From contig NZ_CP119392.1 in the NCBI RefSeq assembly GCF_029224025.1, positions 3,619,001 through 3,683,000 of the forward strand: a DNA stretch of 64,000 nucleotides. The letters run 5' to 3'. The notes under the pieces were generated by a model. It was not told the origin of the DNA. It did not search any database and worked only from the letters and a program-made list of their open reading frames with translations. Below are positions 1 to 9,245 of the stretch, one piece after another; position 1 is the stretch's first letter, and every line of letters starts with the position of its first letter. Position numbers and translations under genes: made by a program. The DNA comes from Rhodanobacter sp. AS-Z3. GTDB taxonomy: Bacteria; Pseudomonadota; Gammaproteobacteria; Xanthomonadales; Rhodanobacteraceae.

Positions 1-91
1 GCAGCGTGCGGGCGAGGCTGCCGATCAGTCGCGGCGCCTCGATACGCCAGACCGCTTCGATCCGTCGACGGCTGTCTTCATTTACTGGCAT
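1..91 (-). CDS. RNA polymerase ECF sigma factor, N-terminal fragment (cut by window edge)
   Basis: An ATG at 91-89 opens a frame running off the window start. It reads MPVNEDSRRRIEAVWRIEAP followed by RLIGSLARTL. This N-terminus is typical of the ECF sigma factors usually encoded beside YciI-like proteins (the DUF6596-containing group); known members assign promoter recognition to a small regulon. It lies 95 bp downstream of the YciI-family gene on the same strand, an arrangement that recurs for these families. Only 30 codons are visible, so the sigma-2 and sigma-4 domains cannot be checked. The call rests on the N-terminal motif plus context. Confidence 0.7.
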   Translation of the reverse strand, partial: MPVNEDSRRRIEAVWRIEAPRLIGSLARTL

Positions 92-186
92 GGCGACCGA
101 TCAAAGCATCACCACCAGCGCGGCGCAAGACGCGCCTGCCCGGCCGCGCGCAAGTCGTCGTGGTCGCGGCCACGCCAATGCGAACG

Positions 187-600
187 TCACGCATGCGATC
201 CAGTCGACGTTGCGCACCCGGCCGCAGCGACGCGTACGTCCTCCGGAAAATCAGCCATCTCCTGCACCTGGCGCACTTCGATCACTTCGTTCGCGCCGGC
301 TGGGCATCGTCGCGCCCATTCGATCGCCTCCGGCAACGAGCCGACGTCGATCATCCAGTAACCGCCGAGCACTTCCCTGGTCTCGGTGATTGGGTCGTCG
401 ACAACCCCCGCGCGTCCCTCGGCGAAACTGATCCGTGCGCCCATCGACGGTGGGTGCAGGCCGTCCAGTCCAAGCAGCACGCCCGCGTGCTGCAACTCGC
501 GGCTATAGATCATCATCCGGTGAACGGCCTCCGGATCGGGCATCGTGCCGGGGGCGGCGTGTTCGTAGCCATGGGGAATCATCAGCAACATGAAACGCAT
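187..600 (-). CDS. YciI-family (YCII/DGPF domain) protein
   Basis: 137 aa. The first residues MRFMLLM, the central VVDDPITETREVLGGYWMID and the C-terminal EVIEVRQV..MADFPEDV stretch are typical of YCII-related (DGPF) proteins. These are small dimeric alpha/beta ferredoxin-like folds whose biochemical role is mostly unknown. GAGGAA lies about 7 nt before the ATG, which supports the start. It is followed by the ECF sigma gene and preceded by a VOC protein, all on the minus strand, so a small operon is likely. A regulatory or co-sensing role with the sigma factor is inferred from context only. Confidence 0.88.
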   Translation of the reverse strand: MRFMLLMIPHGYEHAAPGTMPDPEAVHRMMIYSRELQHAGVLLGLDGLHPPSMGARISFAEGRAGVVDDPITETREVLGGYWMIDVGSLPEAIEWARRCPAGANEVIEVRQVQEMADFPEDVRVAAAGCATSTGSHA

Positions 601-686
601 GGTGGTTTCCTCGACAAGAGTGGGCGCAGCGAAGCCACGCCATGCGGGCGCGTGGCGGGATCAAACATAGCGAAAGACGTTATGGA

Positions 687-1112
687 TTACGCACCCGGAG
701 CGGCCTTCGCCACCACGATGATCCATTCCACGCCAAGGCGGTCGGTGAGCATGCCGAAGCTGGAGGCAAAGAAGCTTTCCGACAGCGGCATCTGCACCTT
801 GCCAGCAACGGCCAACGCATCGAACAGCCGCCGGGCCTGGGCATCGTCGGCAGCATTCAGTGTCAGCGAGACGCCCTTGAATTCCGGGTGCCCCGTGGCG
901 AAGCCGTCCGAGCACAGCACCTGGCTATCGCCGATCTGCAGGCAGGCATGCATCACCTTGTCCGGTGGCGGCACCGCGCCACCACAATCGGCCCCTGCCG
1001 GTGCATCCCGGAAACGCATCAGCATGAGCACGTTGGCACCAAGCACTTCACGGTATAACTCGATCGCCTCATCACAGCGACCATCGAAATAGACATAGGG
1101 TTGGATATGCAT
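687..1112 (-). CDS. VOC (glyoxalase-fold) PhnB-like protein
   Basis: 141 aa from the ATG at 1112. GGAG sits 8 nt upstream, so the longer frame reaching 1229 is rejected. The start MHIQPYVYFDGRCDEAIELY and the later FKGVSLTLNAADDAQARRLF match PhnB/YjdN-type proteins of the vicinal oxygen chelate superfamily, which are often annotated as 3-demethylubiquinone methyltransferase-like although most lack that activity. The substrate is unknown. It is the first gene of the minus-strand VOC-YciI-sigma group; 86 bp separate it from the YciI gene. Confidence 0.85.
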   Translation of the reverse strand: MHIQPYVYFDGRCDEAIELYREVLGANVLMLMRFRDAPAGADCGGAVPPPDKVMHACLQIGDSQVLCSDGFATGHPEFKGVSLTLNAADDAQARRLFDALAVAGKVQMPLSESFFASSFGMLTDRLGVEWIIVVAKAAPGA

Positions 1113-1306
1113 GCAGGGTTCTCCATTGGCGGGACGCGAGCGTGGACTTCGGCTCTCCCCCCTACGACGAACCAACATCGAGAAAATCGACATGCCTGGC
1201 CGGGCTGGCGTCGACAAAGTCTGCGCCATGAATGGCCAGTGTTACTCTGCCAATGAAGGCTGCCTAGGGCGCATTCAGCATTCCCGTACGTGTTGGATAG
1301 AACTTG

Positions 1307-4300
1307 ATGACAAAAAGATCTGGGTGGCTGATGCGGCTAGCCATGGCGACCATCATGGCGTTGGGCCTGACGCACCCGCCGTCGTTGCGCGCCACGCCGG
1401 CGAAACAAGGGCCGCAGGCGCTCGACTTGTTCGACCTGGGCGCGCCGTCGTTCACCACCTTCACCACGCGTGACGGCTTGCCCGATCCCGTGGCGGTCAC
1501 CATCCGAACGGATCGGCAAGGCATCGTCTGGGCCGGCACGCCGCATGGGCTGGCGTGGTACGACGGCAAGCGCTGGCATCCGCTTGACGACCCCACCTTG
1601 GGCGGCTACATCAACCAATTGTTTGTCGATGATGGCGGCACCTTGTGGGTCAGCGGCAGCACCTTTGGCCTGGCGCGCAGGGTCGGCAAGCAGTGGCATG
1701 TCGAAGGTGTTGACGACGGCCTGACCAGTCGCAGCGTGCGCCGGCTGGTTGAAACAACGGATCACGGAAAGAAGCGCCTGTGGGCGGTGTCGCCCAACAA
1801 GGGTTTGTACTATCGCGAGCACGGCCGCTGGCACGCGGACCCCGGCAACGCGCAGCTTCCGCTCGCCTCCTTTCTATCACTGGCGCAAACCCAGAACTTG
1901 TACGGACACGAACGATTGTGGCTCGCCACGGTCGATCGTGGCCTGTGGTATCGCGAAGGGGACGGCCGCTGGCAGCATTTCAGCCGTCCCGGCTTCGCGG
2001 CCGGCAACGGCATGGCCTATCTGCTGGCAACCAACCACGATGGACACGAAGCGCTTTGGATATCGGTGTTCAATTCCGGGCTCTGGCGGCTGGATGAGCA
2101 TGGCGTGCGCCACTGGAGTGTGGAGAGCGGCGACTTGCCCACCGACGTGCTGTACAACATGGTCGAAACGCCGGTTGCCAACGGCAGCTACGCCGTGTGG
2201 GCTTCGTCGCGCAACGGCTTGATCCGCATCTATCGGGACCGCGTACAGGTATACGACCGACGCTACGGCCTGCAGTCAAACGCCATCCGCGGCCTCAGCG
2301 CCTGGCGCAGCCCGAATGGCACCTATGTGCTGTGGGCGGCAACCGAGGAAGGCGTCGCGCGCACCATCGTGGATGAAGGGCAGTGGAAGACGGTCTCGTT
2401 GATGGGTGCGCGGCAGACCGGCGTACTCAGTGTGTTGGTGGACGAAGACGAACAAGGCAACCGACGCTTGTGGGTCGGCTCGGATGGTGAGGGGCTGGGA
2501 CTCTACGAAGACCATCACTGGCGCTACTTCAACAAGGCTGGCGGGCAACTTCCTGACGCCGACGTCAGCATGATTGTTCGCGCCGCTGACCCACTGGGCG
2601 TAGCCACCATATGGCTTGGAACCGGCAACGGCCGGCTGCTGCGCGCACGCCCTGGACCGGTGTTCGAACCGGTAACCACGCCCTGGCCGCACGAACCGGG
2701 GCAACGCCTGAACGACACGCTCAGCCGCCACATCGATGGCCATGTGGAGCAATGGTTTGCCACCGATGCCTCCGGCGTGTATCGCCTTCGTGATGGCAAA
2801 TGGACGGCTTTCCGTCCAAAATCCGTGGTCGGTGAATGGTCGGTACAGGCGCTGCTCGCCCAGACCACCGCGTACGGCCAGTCATGGCTATGGGCCACCA
2901 GCGCGCAGGGGCTGGCCCGGTTTGATGGCAATACATGGACGCTGCTGGGACAGGATATTGGCCTGCCCGGTGGCAGCCTGCTCGGCATCCGGCTGATTCC
3001 GGACGCGCGCGGCCGACCGATTCTCTGGCTCGGCAGCACGCGTCACGGCATCATCCGTGTCGACATCAGCGACGCACTGCATCCACGTACCCTGCCTGCG
3101 GATCTGCCACCGCCGCCCGACCTGACCGCCGACGGTGCGCTGGCCGACACGCATGGCCACATCTACATCTGCACCGACTCGGGCGTGCAACGACTCACAC
3201 CGGATGCGGGCGGTTACCAGTCACAGGTGTTCACCGTCCGCGATGGCATGGTGAACAACGAATGCAACCGCAATGCGCAATTCATCGACGGGCATGACCG
3301 GTTCTGGACCGGCACGCTGGGCGGGCTGATGGTGCACGACCCGAGCCAGATGAAGCCGGACCGGGACGCCAAGCCGCTCAAGCTGATCGAGGTCAGTGTG
3401 GACGACGTGCCGGTGGACGGCGAGCAGATCACCATTCCGCCCGGCCACCACGACCTGCGCGTGGACTTTGCCCTGCTGTCGTGGCAACACGAAGACGAGT
3501 CGCGCTTTCGCACCTGGCTGGAAGGTTTCAGCACGACGCCAGGGCCGTGGACCAGCGAGAACTTCCGCGAGATCGGCGCGCTGCCGGCCGGTAGCTACGT
3601 GCTGCACATCGAGGCACGCGACCATGCCGGCAATCTCAGCACGCCGATCCTGTTGCACATCACCGTCGAACGTTGGTGGTGGCAGCGTCTATGGGCCAGC
3701 CTGCTGTTCGCCACAGCGGCCGCGTTGGTGGTCGCCGGCTTGTTGCGCTGGCGTACACATGCCCTGCGCCGCCGACAGCATGCGCTGGAACAGCGCATCG
3801 ATGCCCGTACGGCAGACCTGAACAGCGCCAACCGGCAGTTGCTGGAGCTTTCCCGACGTGACGCACTGACCGGGGTGTTCAACCGGCGCTGGCTGATGGA
3901 GTCCTTGCAACAGGCTTCCAGCGGCGAGCGCCGCGGCGCCGTGGCGTCACTGATCTTCATCGACGTGGACCACTTCAAACACTTCAACGACACCTTCGGA
4001 CATCTGGCCGGTGATCAGGCCTTGCGGCTGGTGGCCGCCGCCATTGGCCGATGCGTGTCGGCCGAGGTCATCCTCGCCCGCTACGGCGGCGAGGAATTTG
4101 CCTGCCTGCTGTTCAACAAGCAACTGCTTGAAGCGTGCGCGCTCGCCGAAAAAATTCGTGCCGAAGTAGCACACCAACCGGTGACGCTGGCTGGAGTCGG
4201 CGCCTATCCGGTGACCATCAGCGTTGGCGTGGCCTGCCGAAAACTGGACTCCGACGCCGATACGGAAACCTTGCTGCGCCAGGCCGACGAGGCGCAATAC

Positions 4301-4354
4301 GACGCCAAGCGCGCCGGTCGCAATTGCGTGCGCAGCACACCGCGCGAGCCGTAA
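1307..4354 (+). CDS. Propeller-domain sensor diguanylate cyclase (GGDEF)
   Basis: About 1015 aa; the start is the ATG at 1307 (an in-frame TTG lies 3 nt earlier). Order: N-terminal signal/anchor; a long periplasmic region of ligand-binding two-component-regulator propeller repeats (many LWVGS/LWAAT-like W-containing blades); a Y_Y_Y-like beta-sandwich ending near residue 790; one membrane helix (WASLLFATAAALVVAGLL); a short coiled coil; and a C-terminal GGDEF domain with RYGGEEF. The GGEEF signature predicts active c-di-GMP synthesis from two GTP. The RxxD inhibitory site normally just upstream is not present (SAEV at that place), so product inhibition may be weak. It is convergent with a similar gene at 5015-8188. 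Confidence 0.93.
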   Translation: MTKRSGWLMRLAMATIMALGLTHPPSLRATPAKQGPQALDLFDLGAPSFTTFTTRDGLPDPVAVTIRTDRQGIVWAGTPHGLAWYDGKRWHPLDDPTLGGYINQLFVDDGGTLWVSGSTFGLARRVGKQWHVEGVDDGLTSRSVRRLVETTDHGKKRLWAVSPNKGLYYREHGRWHADPGNAQLPLASFLSLAQTQNLYGHERLWLATVDRGLWYREGDGRWQHFSRPGFAAGNGMAYLLATNHDGHEALWISVFNSGLWRLDEHGVRHWSVESGDLPTDVLYNMVETPVANGSYAVWASSRNGLIRIYRDRVQVYDRRYGLQSNAIRGLSAWRSPNGTYVLWAATEEGVARTIVDEGQWKTVSLMGARQTGVLSVLVDEDEQGNRRLWVGSDGEGLGLYEDHHWRYFNKAGGQLPDADVSMIVRAADPLGVATIWLGTGNGRLLRARPGPVFEPVTTPWPHEPGQRLNDTLSRHIDGHVEQWFATDASGVYRLRDGKWTAFRPKSVVGEWSVQALLAQTTAYGQSWLWATSAQGLARFDGNTWTLLGQDIGLPGGSLLGIRLIPDARGRPILWLGSTRHGIIRVDISDALHPRTLPADLPPPPDLTADGALADTHGHIYICTDSGVQRLTPDAGGYQSQVFTVRDGMVNNECNRNAQFIDGHDRFWTGTLGGLMVHDPSQMKPDRDAKPLKLIEVSVDDVPVDGEQITIPPGHHDLRVDFALLSWQHEDESRFRTWLEGFSTTPGPWTSENFREIGALPAGSYVLHIEARDHAGNLSTPILLHITVERWWWQRLWASLLFATAAALVVAGLLRWRTHALRRRQHALEQRIDARTADLNSANRQLLELSRRDALTGVFNRRWLMESLQQASSGERRGAVASLIFIDVDHFKHFNDTFGHLAGDQALRLVAAAIGRCVSAEVILARYGGEEFACLLFNKQLLEACALAEKIRAEVAHQPVTLAGVGAYPVTISVGVACRKLDSDADTETLLRQADEAQYDAKRAGRNCVRSTPREP

Positions 4355-4537
4355 GCAAAGCCCCTAGGAGCGTGGCCGGCAGAAACGCAAGCGGCTGCGG
4401 CATCGCGGTCGGGGCCAGCTCTTCCGCTCTTTTTCGTTAAGTAGCTACGGCTATTCGCCTCAAATGATCGAACAACCTGACTCAAATCCGCGTTGCCTCG
4501 CTCGGCTGGTTTCTACCGCCCACACTCCCAGCCGATC

Positions 4538-4987
4538 TCATGCGCCGTCGCGTCGCAGCGGCTTCTTTCTGCCAACACGTGCGGCCGTGGTAGCGACATT
4601 CGCTGCAACGGCCGCACGGACCAGTTGCTTGAACGCAGCGGCGTTGATTTGCTCCCCTTCGCGCAAGTCGATTGCACGCCGGGTGCCACCTTCCAGACTG
4701 GCGTTGAACAACAGCTTCGGATCATGGATGGCAGCCCCGCGGGCAAAGGTCAGCTTCAGCTTGTCCTTGTACGAATCACCGGTGCAGACGATGCCGTCAT
4801 GTGACCACACCGGCGTGCCGCCACCGGTCGGCTTGACCCACTTCCATTCCTCGCAGATAGCCGGGTCGGCCGCATGGATAAGTTGGCGAACAGACGCCAA
4901 CATCTCGCTGCGCCAGTCGCCCAACGTCTCGATCCGCTGCGTGATGTGCGCCTTTGCGGCGCCTTCGTCCGGTGTCGCTGCCATCAT
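4538..4987 (-). CDS. DUF1801 (YdhG-like) protein
   Basis: 149 aa. The start is the ATG at 4987 or the adjacent one at 4984. Motifs such as LIHAADPAICEEWKWVKPTG, VWSHDGIVCTG and KLTFARGAAI..PKLLFN place it in the DUF1801/YdhG family, small SHS2-like domains of unknown role with an iron-chaperone-like fold. The C-terminus is lysine/arginine-rich (RVGRKKPLRRDGA). It sits between the two convergent propeller-GGDEF genes and on the same strand as the second, 27 bp downstream of that gene's stop, so it could be co-transcribed with it. No link to c-di-GMP is visible. Confidence 0.85.
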   Translation of the reverse strand: MMAATPDEGAAKAHITQRIETLGDWRSEMLASVRQLIHAADPAICEEWKWVKPTGGGTPVWSHDGIVCTGDSYKDKLKLTFARGAAIHDPKLLFNASLEGGTRRAIDLREGEQINAAAFKQLVRAAVAANVATTAARVGRKKPLRRDGA

Positions 4988-5014
4988 CTGTTCCTCGTGA
5001 CGAGGTCACGTACG

Positions 5015-8000
5015 TCAGACCGCAGGCTGCTCGACACCACCCGCCAGGCGCTCGAGATAGCCCTGGCCACACAGCATGTCCAGATCGGGCGACTTCGCCG
5101 GCGCATCGCCCGATGTCACGGCCTTCTTCGTCGGCAGCACACCAACCCAACGGTTGCGTCCGGCACGCTTTGCCTCGTACATGCACTGGTCGGCGATGTC
5201 GACCACCTCTTCCCAACCGTAGCGCTCAGGCAGCGAGGCAAACAACGGATACAGCGCAAAGCCGACTGAGCAGGTGCAATGGATGGTTTGGCCGTCTCCC
5301 ACGTCGAACGCATGCTGCTCCACCATGCTGCGGATACGTTCAGCCATCACGGCGCCAAAGCCGTTGCTGGCAGCCCGCACGATGATCAGAAACTCTTCGC
5401 CTCCCCAGCGAACCGCTGTATCGGAATCACGCATGGCCTCTCGCAGGATGCTACTGAGCTGGGCCAGCACGCGGTCGCCACTGGCGTGGCCGTAGCGGTC
5501 GTTGACGTCCTTGAAGTGATCAAGGTCCAGCATGAGGAACAACAGGTTGACCGGTGCATCGGCTGCAGCGGCAAGCTCGGCACCGTCACGCGCCAGTTGT
5601 TGATAGCGACGCCGTGCCTGAGCGACATCATGCGCGATGTGGTCGGCCAGATAGCGACGGTTCTTCAGGCCGGTCAACGCATCGGTGACCGCCAGATCAG
5701 CCAGCGCCGCATTGGCCGCTGCCAATGCTTCGGTGCGTTCGTCGACCAGTTGCATCAGCAGTTGGTTGCGTTGACCCAGCGCGCGCAGCCGCCAGCCCAC
5801 GCCACCGATAAGCAGCAGGGCCAACGACGCGGTAAATGCCAGATAGGCCCACCACGTGCGGTACCACGGCGGTAGAACCTGAAACGCGAAACTGCCTTCA
5901 CCGCCGAGCTTGCCGTGCGCGTCCCTGGCACGGACGCGGAAGCGGTATTCGCCTTCGGGCAGGTTGGTGTAATCGCGGTAGCTCTCTGCCGTCCACTCGG
6001 ACCAGCCATCGTCCATGCCTTCAAGCATGACCTGGAACCAACCCTTTCCGACCTCATCGAAGGCCGGCTGTGCATAGTCGAAACGCAGGCTGTTTTCATG
6101 CCATTTCAGCGTGGTCGCGGGCGGTGTCCCGGCGCCGCCCCACAGTACGCGACCACCGTGCACGGTGACTTTCCGCACCAATGAACTAGCGGGCGGCGCT
6201 GCCGCACGCATTCGTCGCGCATCGTATTGGTACAGGCCATCGTCGGTAGAGAACCAGATGACATCGTCACGATCGACTTGTATGTCGAACACCGTCTTGC
6301 CGAACAGCGCGTGCAAGGCACCGTCATCCCAGCGATAGCGGCCTTGCCCATCGAGCATCGCAGCGCCTACGGCCTTGGTGTGATGAACCGTATCGACGAC
6401 ATACATCCACACGTTGCCGGAAGCGTCCTGCTCGAAGTTCCACACCGACATCGACTGCGTGCCAAACAAGTGCTCGAAACGCTCATCGGGAACGAGTTTT
6501 CCGGTGCGCTCGTCAAACCGCTGGATACCGTGCGCGCCAGCGAAACGGATTTCGCCATCGATCATGCCGACTTCGAGCGACCGCGAAATACCCACGCTGC
6601 CGTCAGGCAGCTTGAATCGGTGAACTGGCAAGTTGTCCAGCGGTTGATCGTTGTTCGGCAAACTCACGTAAGCAGCGCCATTACCCACAAAGCCAACCCA
6701 CAACCGACCGGCCTTGTCGATACGCAAGGAGTGACTCTCATCGGTGATTCCGCCAACACTGCCGTCCGCAATGAGCTGGCCGTGTTCCAGACGCATCGAG
6801 CGGAGGCCTTGCTGCTGGGCAACCAGCACACGATTTCCGGCGGTCTCTGGACGCACCATCGCGTACCCCACGTCTTTCGCCAGCAAGCTGGCGGTTCCGT
6901 CCGGCGTTACGGCGAAGATGCCCTGAGCTGCGACGACCATCACATCGCCCATGTCCAGCATGTCCCACACCGGACCTGCGACTAGCGGAACCCGTTCGAA
7001 ACGAGGCTTCTTGTCCGTATCGACCAGTCGAAAAAGCCCCTTGGTGGTACCGGCGTAGAACACGCCATGGTGCCGATGCGTCACCACCGGCGTCCCCTCC
7101 AGCCCATTGATCTGCGCGAACAAAGTCAGCGCCGATCCGGTTTCAACCCGTGCGATGCCGTTGTCCAACGCCAGCCACAAGCCGCCCTCACGATCCTGGG
7201 TCATCCAGTAAACGGTGTCGTCGAGCAGGCCCGAAGCCGTATCGATGTGATTGGTCTCGTTGCCGAGGCGATCAAACACCAGAACGCCGGCCTGCAGCGT
7301 TCCGATGGCCAGCCGGTCGTGACTGAGCCAAAGCGCGCCATACACCTGCGCCGCATTCAACGCATCGGCATGCTCGACCTGCCACGGCCGATACGTGCCG
7401 CCTTCCTCGATCAGCCAGCCATCCTTGCGCGTACCCATCAGCAGTGCGCTGTCAGACCAGGCCACCATCGCGTAGATCTTGCTGTCAGCAAAGCGCTGTC
7501 CGCCGGGCACCAGCACCAGTTGGTCGTGTTCCATCTGCTGCAAGCCCACGCCCAGCTCGGTGACATACAGCTGATCATTGACGGCGAAGGCCAGATGGAA
7601 TTTACCGGTGGGAACCCAGCTGCGGAATTTCCCTGCATGCAAGCGCAAAAGGCGTTCGCTGGTGAAGAAATAAACGCCATCGCTGGTTATCAGGATTCTC
7701 CAGACATCAGCGAAATCCCGATCCGCCGGTGGCAATTGATCAACCAGCGAGACATATTTCATTCGACCCAAGTCATCAGGTGCCAGATAACCGAGCTCTC
7801 CGACTCCACCGACATAGATCTTGCCACTGGCGTCCACCGCCAGCGAACGCACGGTGGTCTGATTGGCTACGTCGATATGACGCCAATGACTACCATCGAA
7901 TTCCAGGACGCCGTCTTCACCGTTGCCCACGTAAACCATGCCGCGCTGGTCCTGCACCACCGCCCAGTTCTGGGGGTAACCGGCATAGTCCTGCGGGTGA

Positions 8001-8188
8001 AAGTTTTTCAGCAGGGGCATACCTGCGTTTTGTGGCGCTTGGACGGTGGCAGCAGGCGCTGGCGGTGCCGCCTGCGCAAATGCCACAGACCATGTAAAGC
8101 ACAGCAGCATCAGGATGCCAAGGCACCCATGCAGGAGTCCCCTTCCTGCCGCGGTAGAACGTACTCGTGAGTTGGCCAAACGCCCCAC
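5015..8188 (-). CDS. Propeller-domain sensor diguanylate cyclase (GGDEF), paralogue
   Basis: About 1057 aa. The frame opens with GTG at 8188; the true start is uncertain, but it must lie before the signal/anchor helix LLHGCLGILMLLCFTWSVAF. A large periplasmic propeller region follows, then a Y_Y_Y-like domain (FRVRARDAHGKLGGEGSF), one membrane helix (YLAFTASLALLLIGGVGWRL), a coiled coil and a GGDEF domain with RWGGEEF. Unlike the paralogue at 1307-4354, it has RDSD five residues before the signature, which is a canonical RxxD inhibitory site, so product feedback is predicted. After the GGDEF domain there is a tail of about 30 residues. The ligand is unknown. Confidence 0.92.
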   Translation of the reverse strand: MGRLANSRVRSTAAGRGLLHGCLGILMLLCFTWSVAFAQAAPPAPAATVQAPQNAGMPLLKNFHPQDYAGYPQNWAVVQDQRGMVYVGNGEDGVLEFDGSHWRHIDVANQTTVRSLAVDASGKIYVGGVGELGYLAPDDLGRMKYVSLVDQLPPADRDFADVWRILITSDGVYFFTSERLLRLHAGKFRSWVPTGKFHLAFAVNDQLYVTELGVGLQQMEHDQLVLVPGGQRFADSKIYAMVAWSDSALLMGTRKDGWLIEEGGTYRPWQVEHADALNAAQVYGALWLSHDRLAIGTLQAGVLVFDRLGNETNHIDTASGLLDDTVYWMTQDREGGLWLALDNGIARVETGSALTLFAQINGLEGTPVVTHRHHGVFYAGTTKGLFRLVDTDKKPRFERVPLVAGPVWDMLDMGDVMVVAAQGIFAVTPDGTASLLAKDVGYAMVRPETAGNRVLVAQQQGLRSMRLEHGQLIADGSVGGITDESHSLRIDKAGRLWVGFVGNGAAYVSLPNNDQPLDNLPVHRFKLPDGSVGISRSLEVGMIDGEIRFAGAHGIQRFDERTGKLVPDERFEHLFGTQSMSVWNFEQDASGNVWMYVVDTVHHTKAVGAAMLDGQGRYRWDDGALHALFGKTVFDIQVDRDDVIWFSTDDGLYQYDARRMRAAAPPASSLVRKVTVHGGRVLWGGAGTPPATTLKWHENSLRFDYAQPAFDEVGKGWFQVMLEGMDDGWSEWTAESYRDYTNLPEGEYRFRVRARDAHGKLGGEGSFAFQVLPPWYRTWWAYLAFTASLALLLIGGVGWRLRALGQRNQLLMQLVDERTEALAAANAALADLAVTDALTGLKNRRYLADHIAHDVAQARRRYQQLARDGAELAAAADAPVNLLFLMLDLDHFKDVNDRYGHASGDRVLAQLSSILREAMRDSDTAVRWGGEEFLIIVRAASNGFGAVMAERIRSMVEQHAFDVGDGQTIHCTCSVGFALYPLFASLPERYGWEEVVDIADQCMYEAKRAGRNRWVGVLPTKKAVTSGDAPAKSPDLDMLCGQGYLERLAGGVEQPAV

Positions 8189-8300
8189 CCTTCGACGTGA
8201 ACCTGATGCTGGCTGGAACTATCGCATACGCGAGCGCGCTTGGCGCAAGTTCATGGGCCGATAGTGGCGTGGCGGCACGGCAGATGAATCGGTGATGCGA

Positions 8301-8519
8301 TCAACGCAACGGTGGCGTCAGCCCGAACACCTGTTCAAGCGGCACACCCAGCGCACGCACCAGTTTCAAGGCAAGCAAGGTCGATGGCACCATCCGGCCG
8401 GTCTCGATGGCGTTGATCGATTTTCGCGTGGTACCGGTGAGTTCGGCCAGGTCAGCCTGGGTCAGCGTTCGCTCGGCGCGCAATATCTTCAAGCGATTCG
8501 TCAGTGTTTCCTCGCTCAT
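8301..8519 (-). CDS. XRE-family HTH transcriptional regulator (small)
   Basis: 72 aa from the ATG at 8519. It is almost entirely a helix-turn-helix of the Cro/CI type: NRLKILRAERTLTQADLAEL, then TGTTRKSINAIETG with the recognition helix, and ends LGVPLEQVFGL. The start overlaps the stop of the upstream membrane-protein gene by 4 bp, so the two are translationally coupled. Small regulators of this type paired with a short multi-pass membrane protein are a widespread two-gene module whose signal is usually unknown; autoregulation is likely but not shown here. Confidence 0.9.
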   Translation of the reverse strand: MSEETLTNRLKILRAERTLTQADLAELTGTTRKSINAIETGRMVPSTLLALKLVRALGVPLEQVFGLTPPLR

Positions 8520-8965
8520 TCGCGGCCATCCAGCACAAGGAAACTGCCGAGAAACAGGATGACGCCGAGTACGACGAAGGCCGCGATGAGTGCCGAAGGC
8601 AACACCGCCAGCGGCCAATATTCCGAGAGCGCTGCATACAGGGACATCGCCGCCATGGTGACAATGAAGGCATGGCGGCAGGCCCGGTCGATCGCGGCAA
8701 GGCGGAACTCGTCCGAGCGCACCGCCCGCCGCTTCTGGGCGAGCTTGCCCTTGCGCCAGAGCGGACCCGTGACGCCGACGCCGACCAAACCGATCACGAT
8801 GATCATGGCCGCCAGCGTCATGTAATGCGTCAGGTGCGTGTCGTATCCCAACACCTGCATGACGGCGCCGATGCCCAGTAACACGATAACGGCCAGCGCC
8901 AACCAGATGCCGCGGCGCTCGCGCCGGATCAGGTGGTCGGTGAGATCAAGCGGCTCGGTTTGCAT
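8516..8965 (-). CDS. Small integral membrane protein coupled to XRE regulator
   Basis: 149 aa from the ATG at 8965, with GGGAG 6-7 nt upstream; the 11-residue longer frame is rejected. Four hydrophobic segments are visible (around residues 20-40, 50-70, 100-115 and 125-145), with a basic cytoplasmic loop between the second and third (RKGKLAQKRRAVRSDEF). No catalytic motif is seen. It is the first gene of a two-gene unit with the XRE regulator. The pairing suggests the membrane protein is either the regulated target or a signal partner. Function unknown. Confidence 0.8.
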   Translation of the reverse strand: MQTEPLDLTDHLIRRERRGIWLALAVIVLLGIGAVMQVLGYDTHLTHYMTLAAMIIVIGLVGVGVTGPLWRKGKLAQKRRAVRSDEFRLAAIDRACRHAFIVTMAAMSLYAALSEYWPLAVLPSALIAAFVVLGVILFLGSFLVLDGRE

Positions 8966-9245
8966 GGTGACTCCCGTAGTGAGTTGAGTGCGGGCCACTG
9001 TAACTCATATGCCTCTAAAAGAAACCATTAGGTTACTTTGATCATTTGGCAGTCGATGCCTGTCACGCACATCCGGCCCGCTCGTCCCGGTCACGCCAGG
9101 CTGCCATGCTCACGATGGCGTTGACCTCCACGCCAACAAAGAGGCCGTGATCGTTGCCAATCACGGCCTGTCCATTCAACTGCGTTTGCCCGCGTCGGTT
9201 GCGTCAGCGGCAACCCTACGCATCCATTCGACGGCGCCTTCGGAA
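8966..9245. other. Intergenic stretch between membrane-protein start and azurin stop
   Basis: 280 bp. The part nearest 8965 must hold the promoter of the membrane protein/XRE unit, and an AT-rich patch at about 9005-9050 is the best candidate. A weak self-complementary stretch around 9130-9170 (two copies of gatcacggcc-like sequence) may end azurin transcription. No ORF with convincing codon use was found. Confidence 0.4.
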
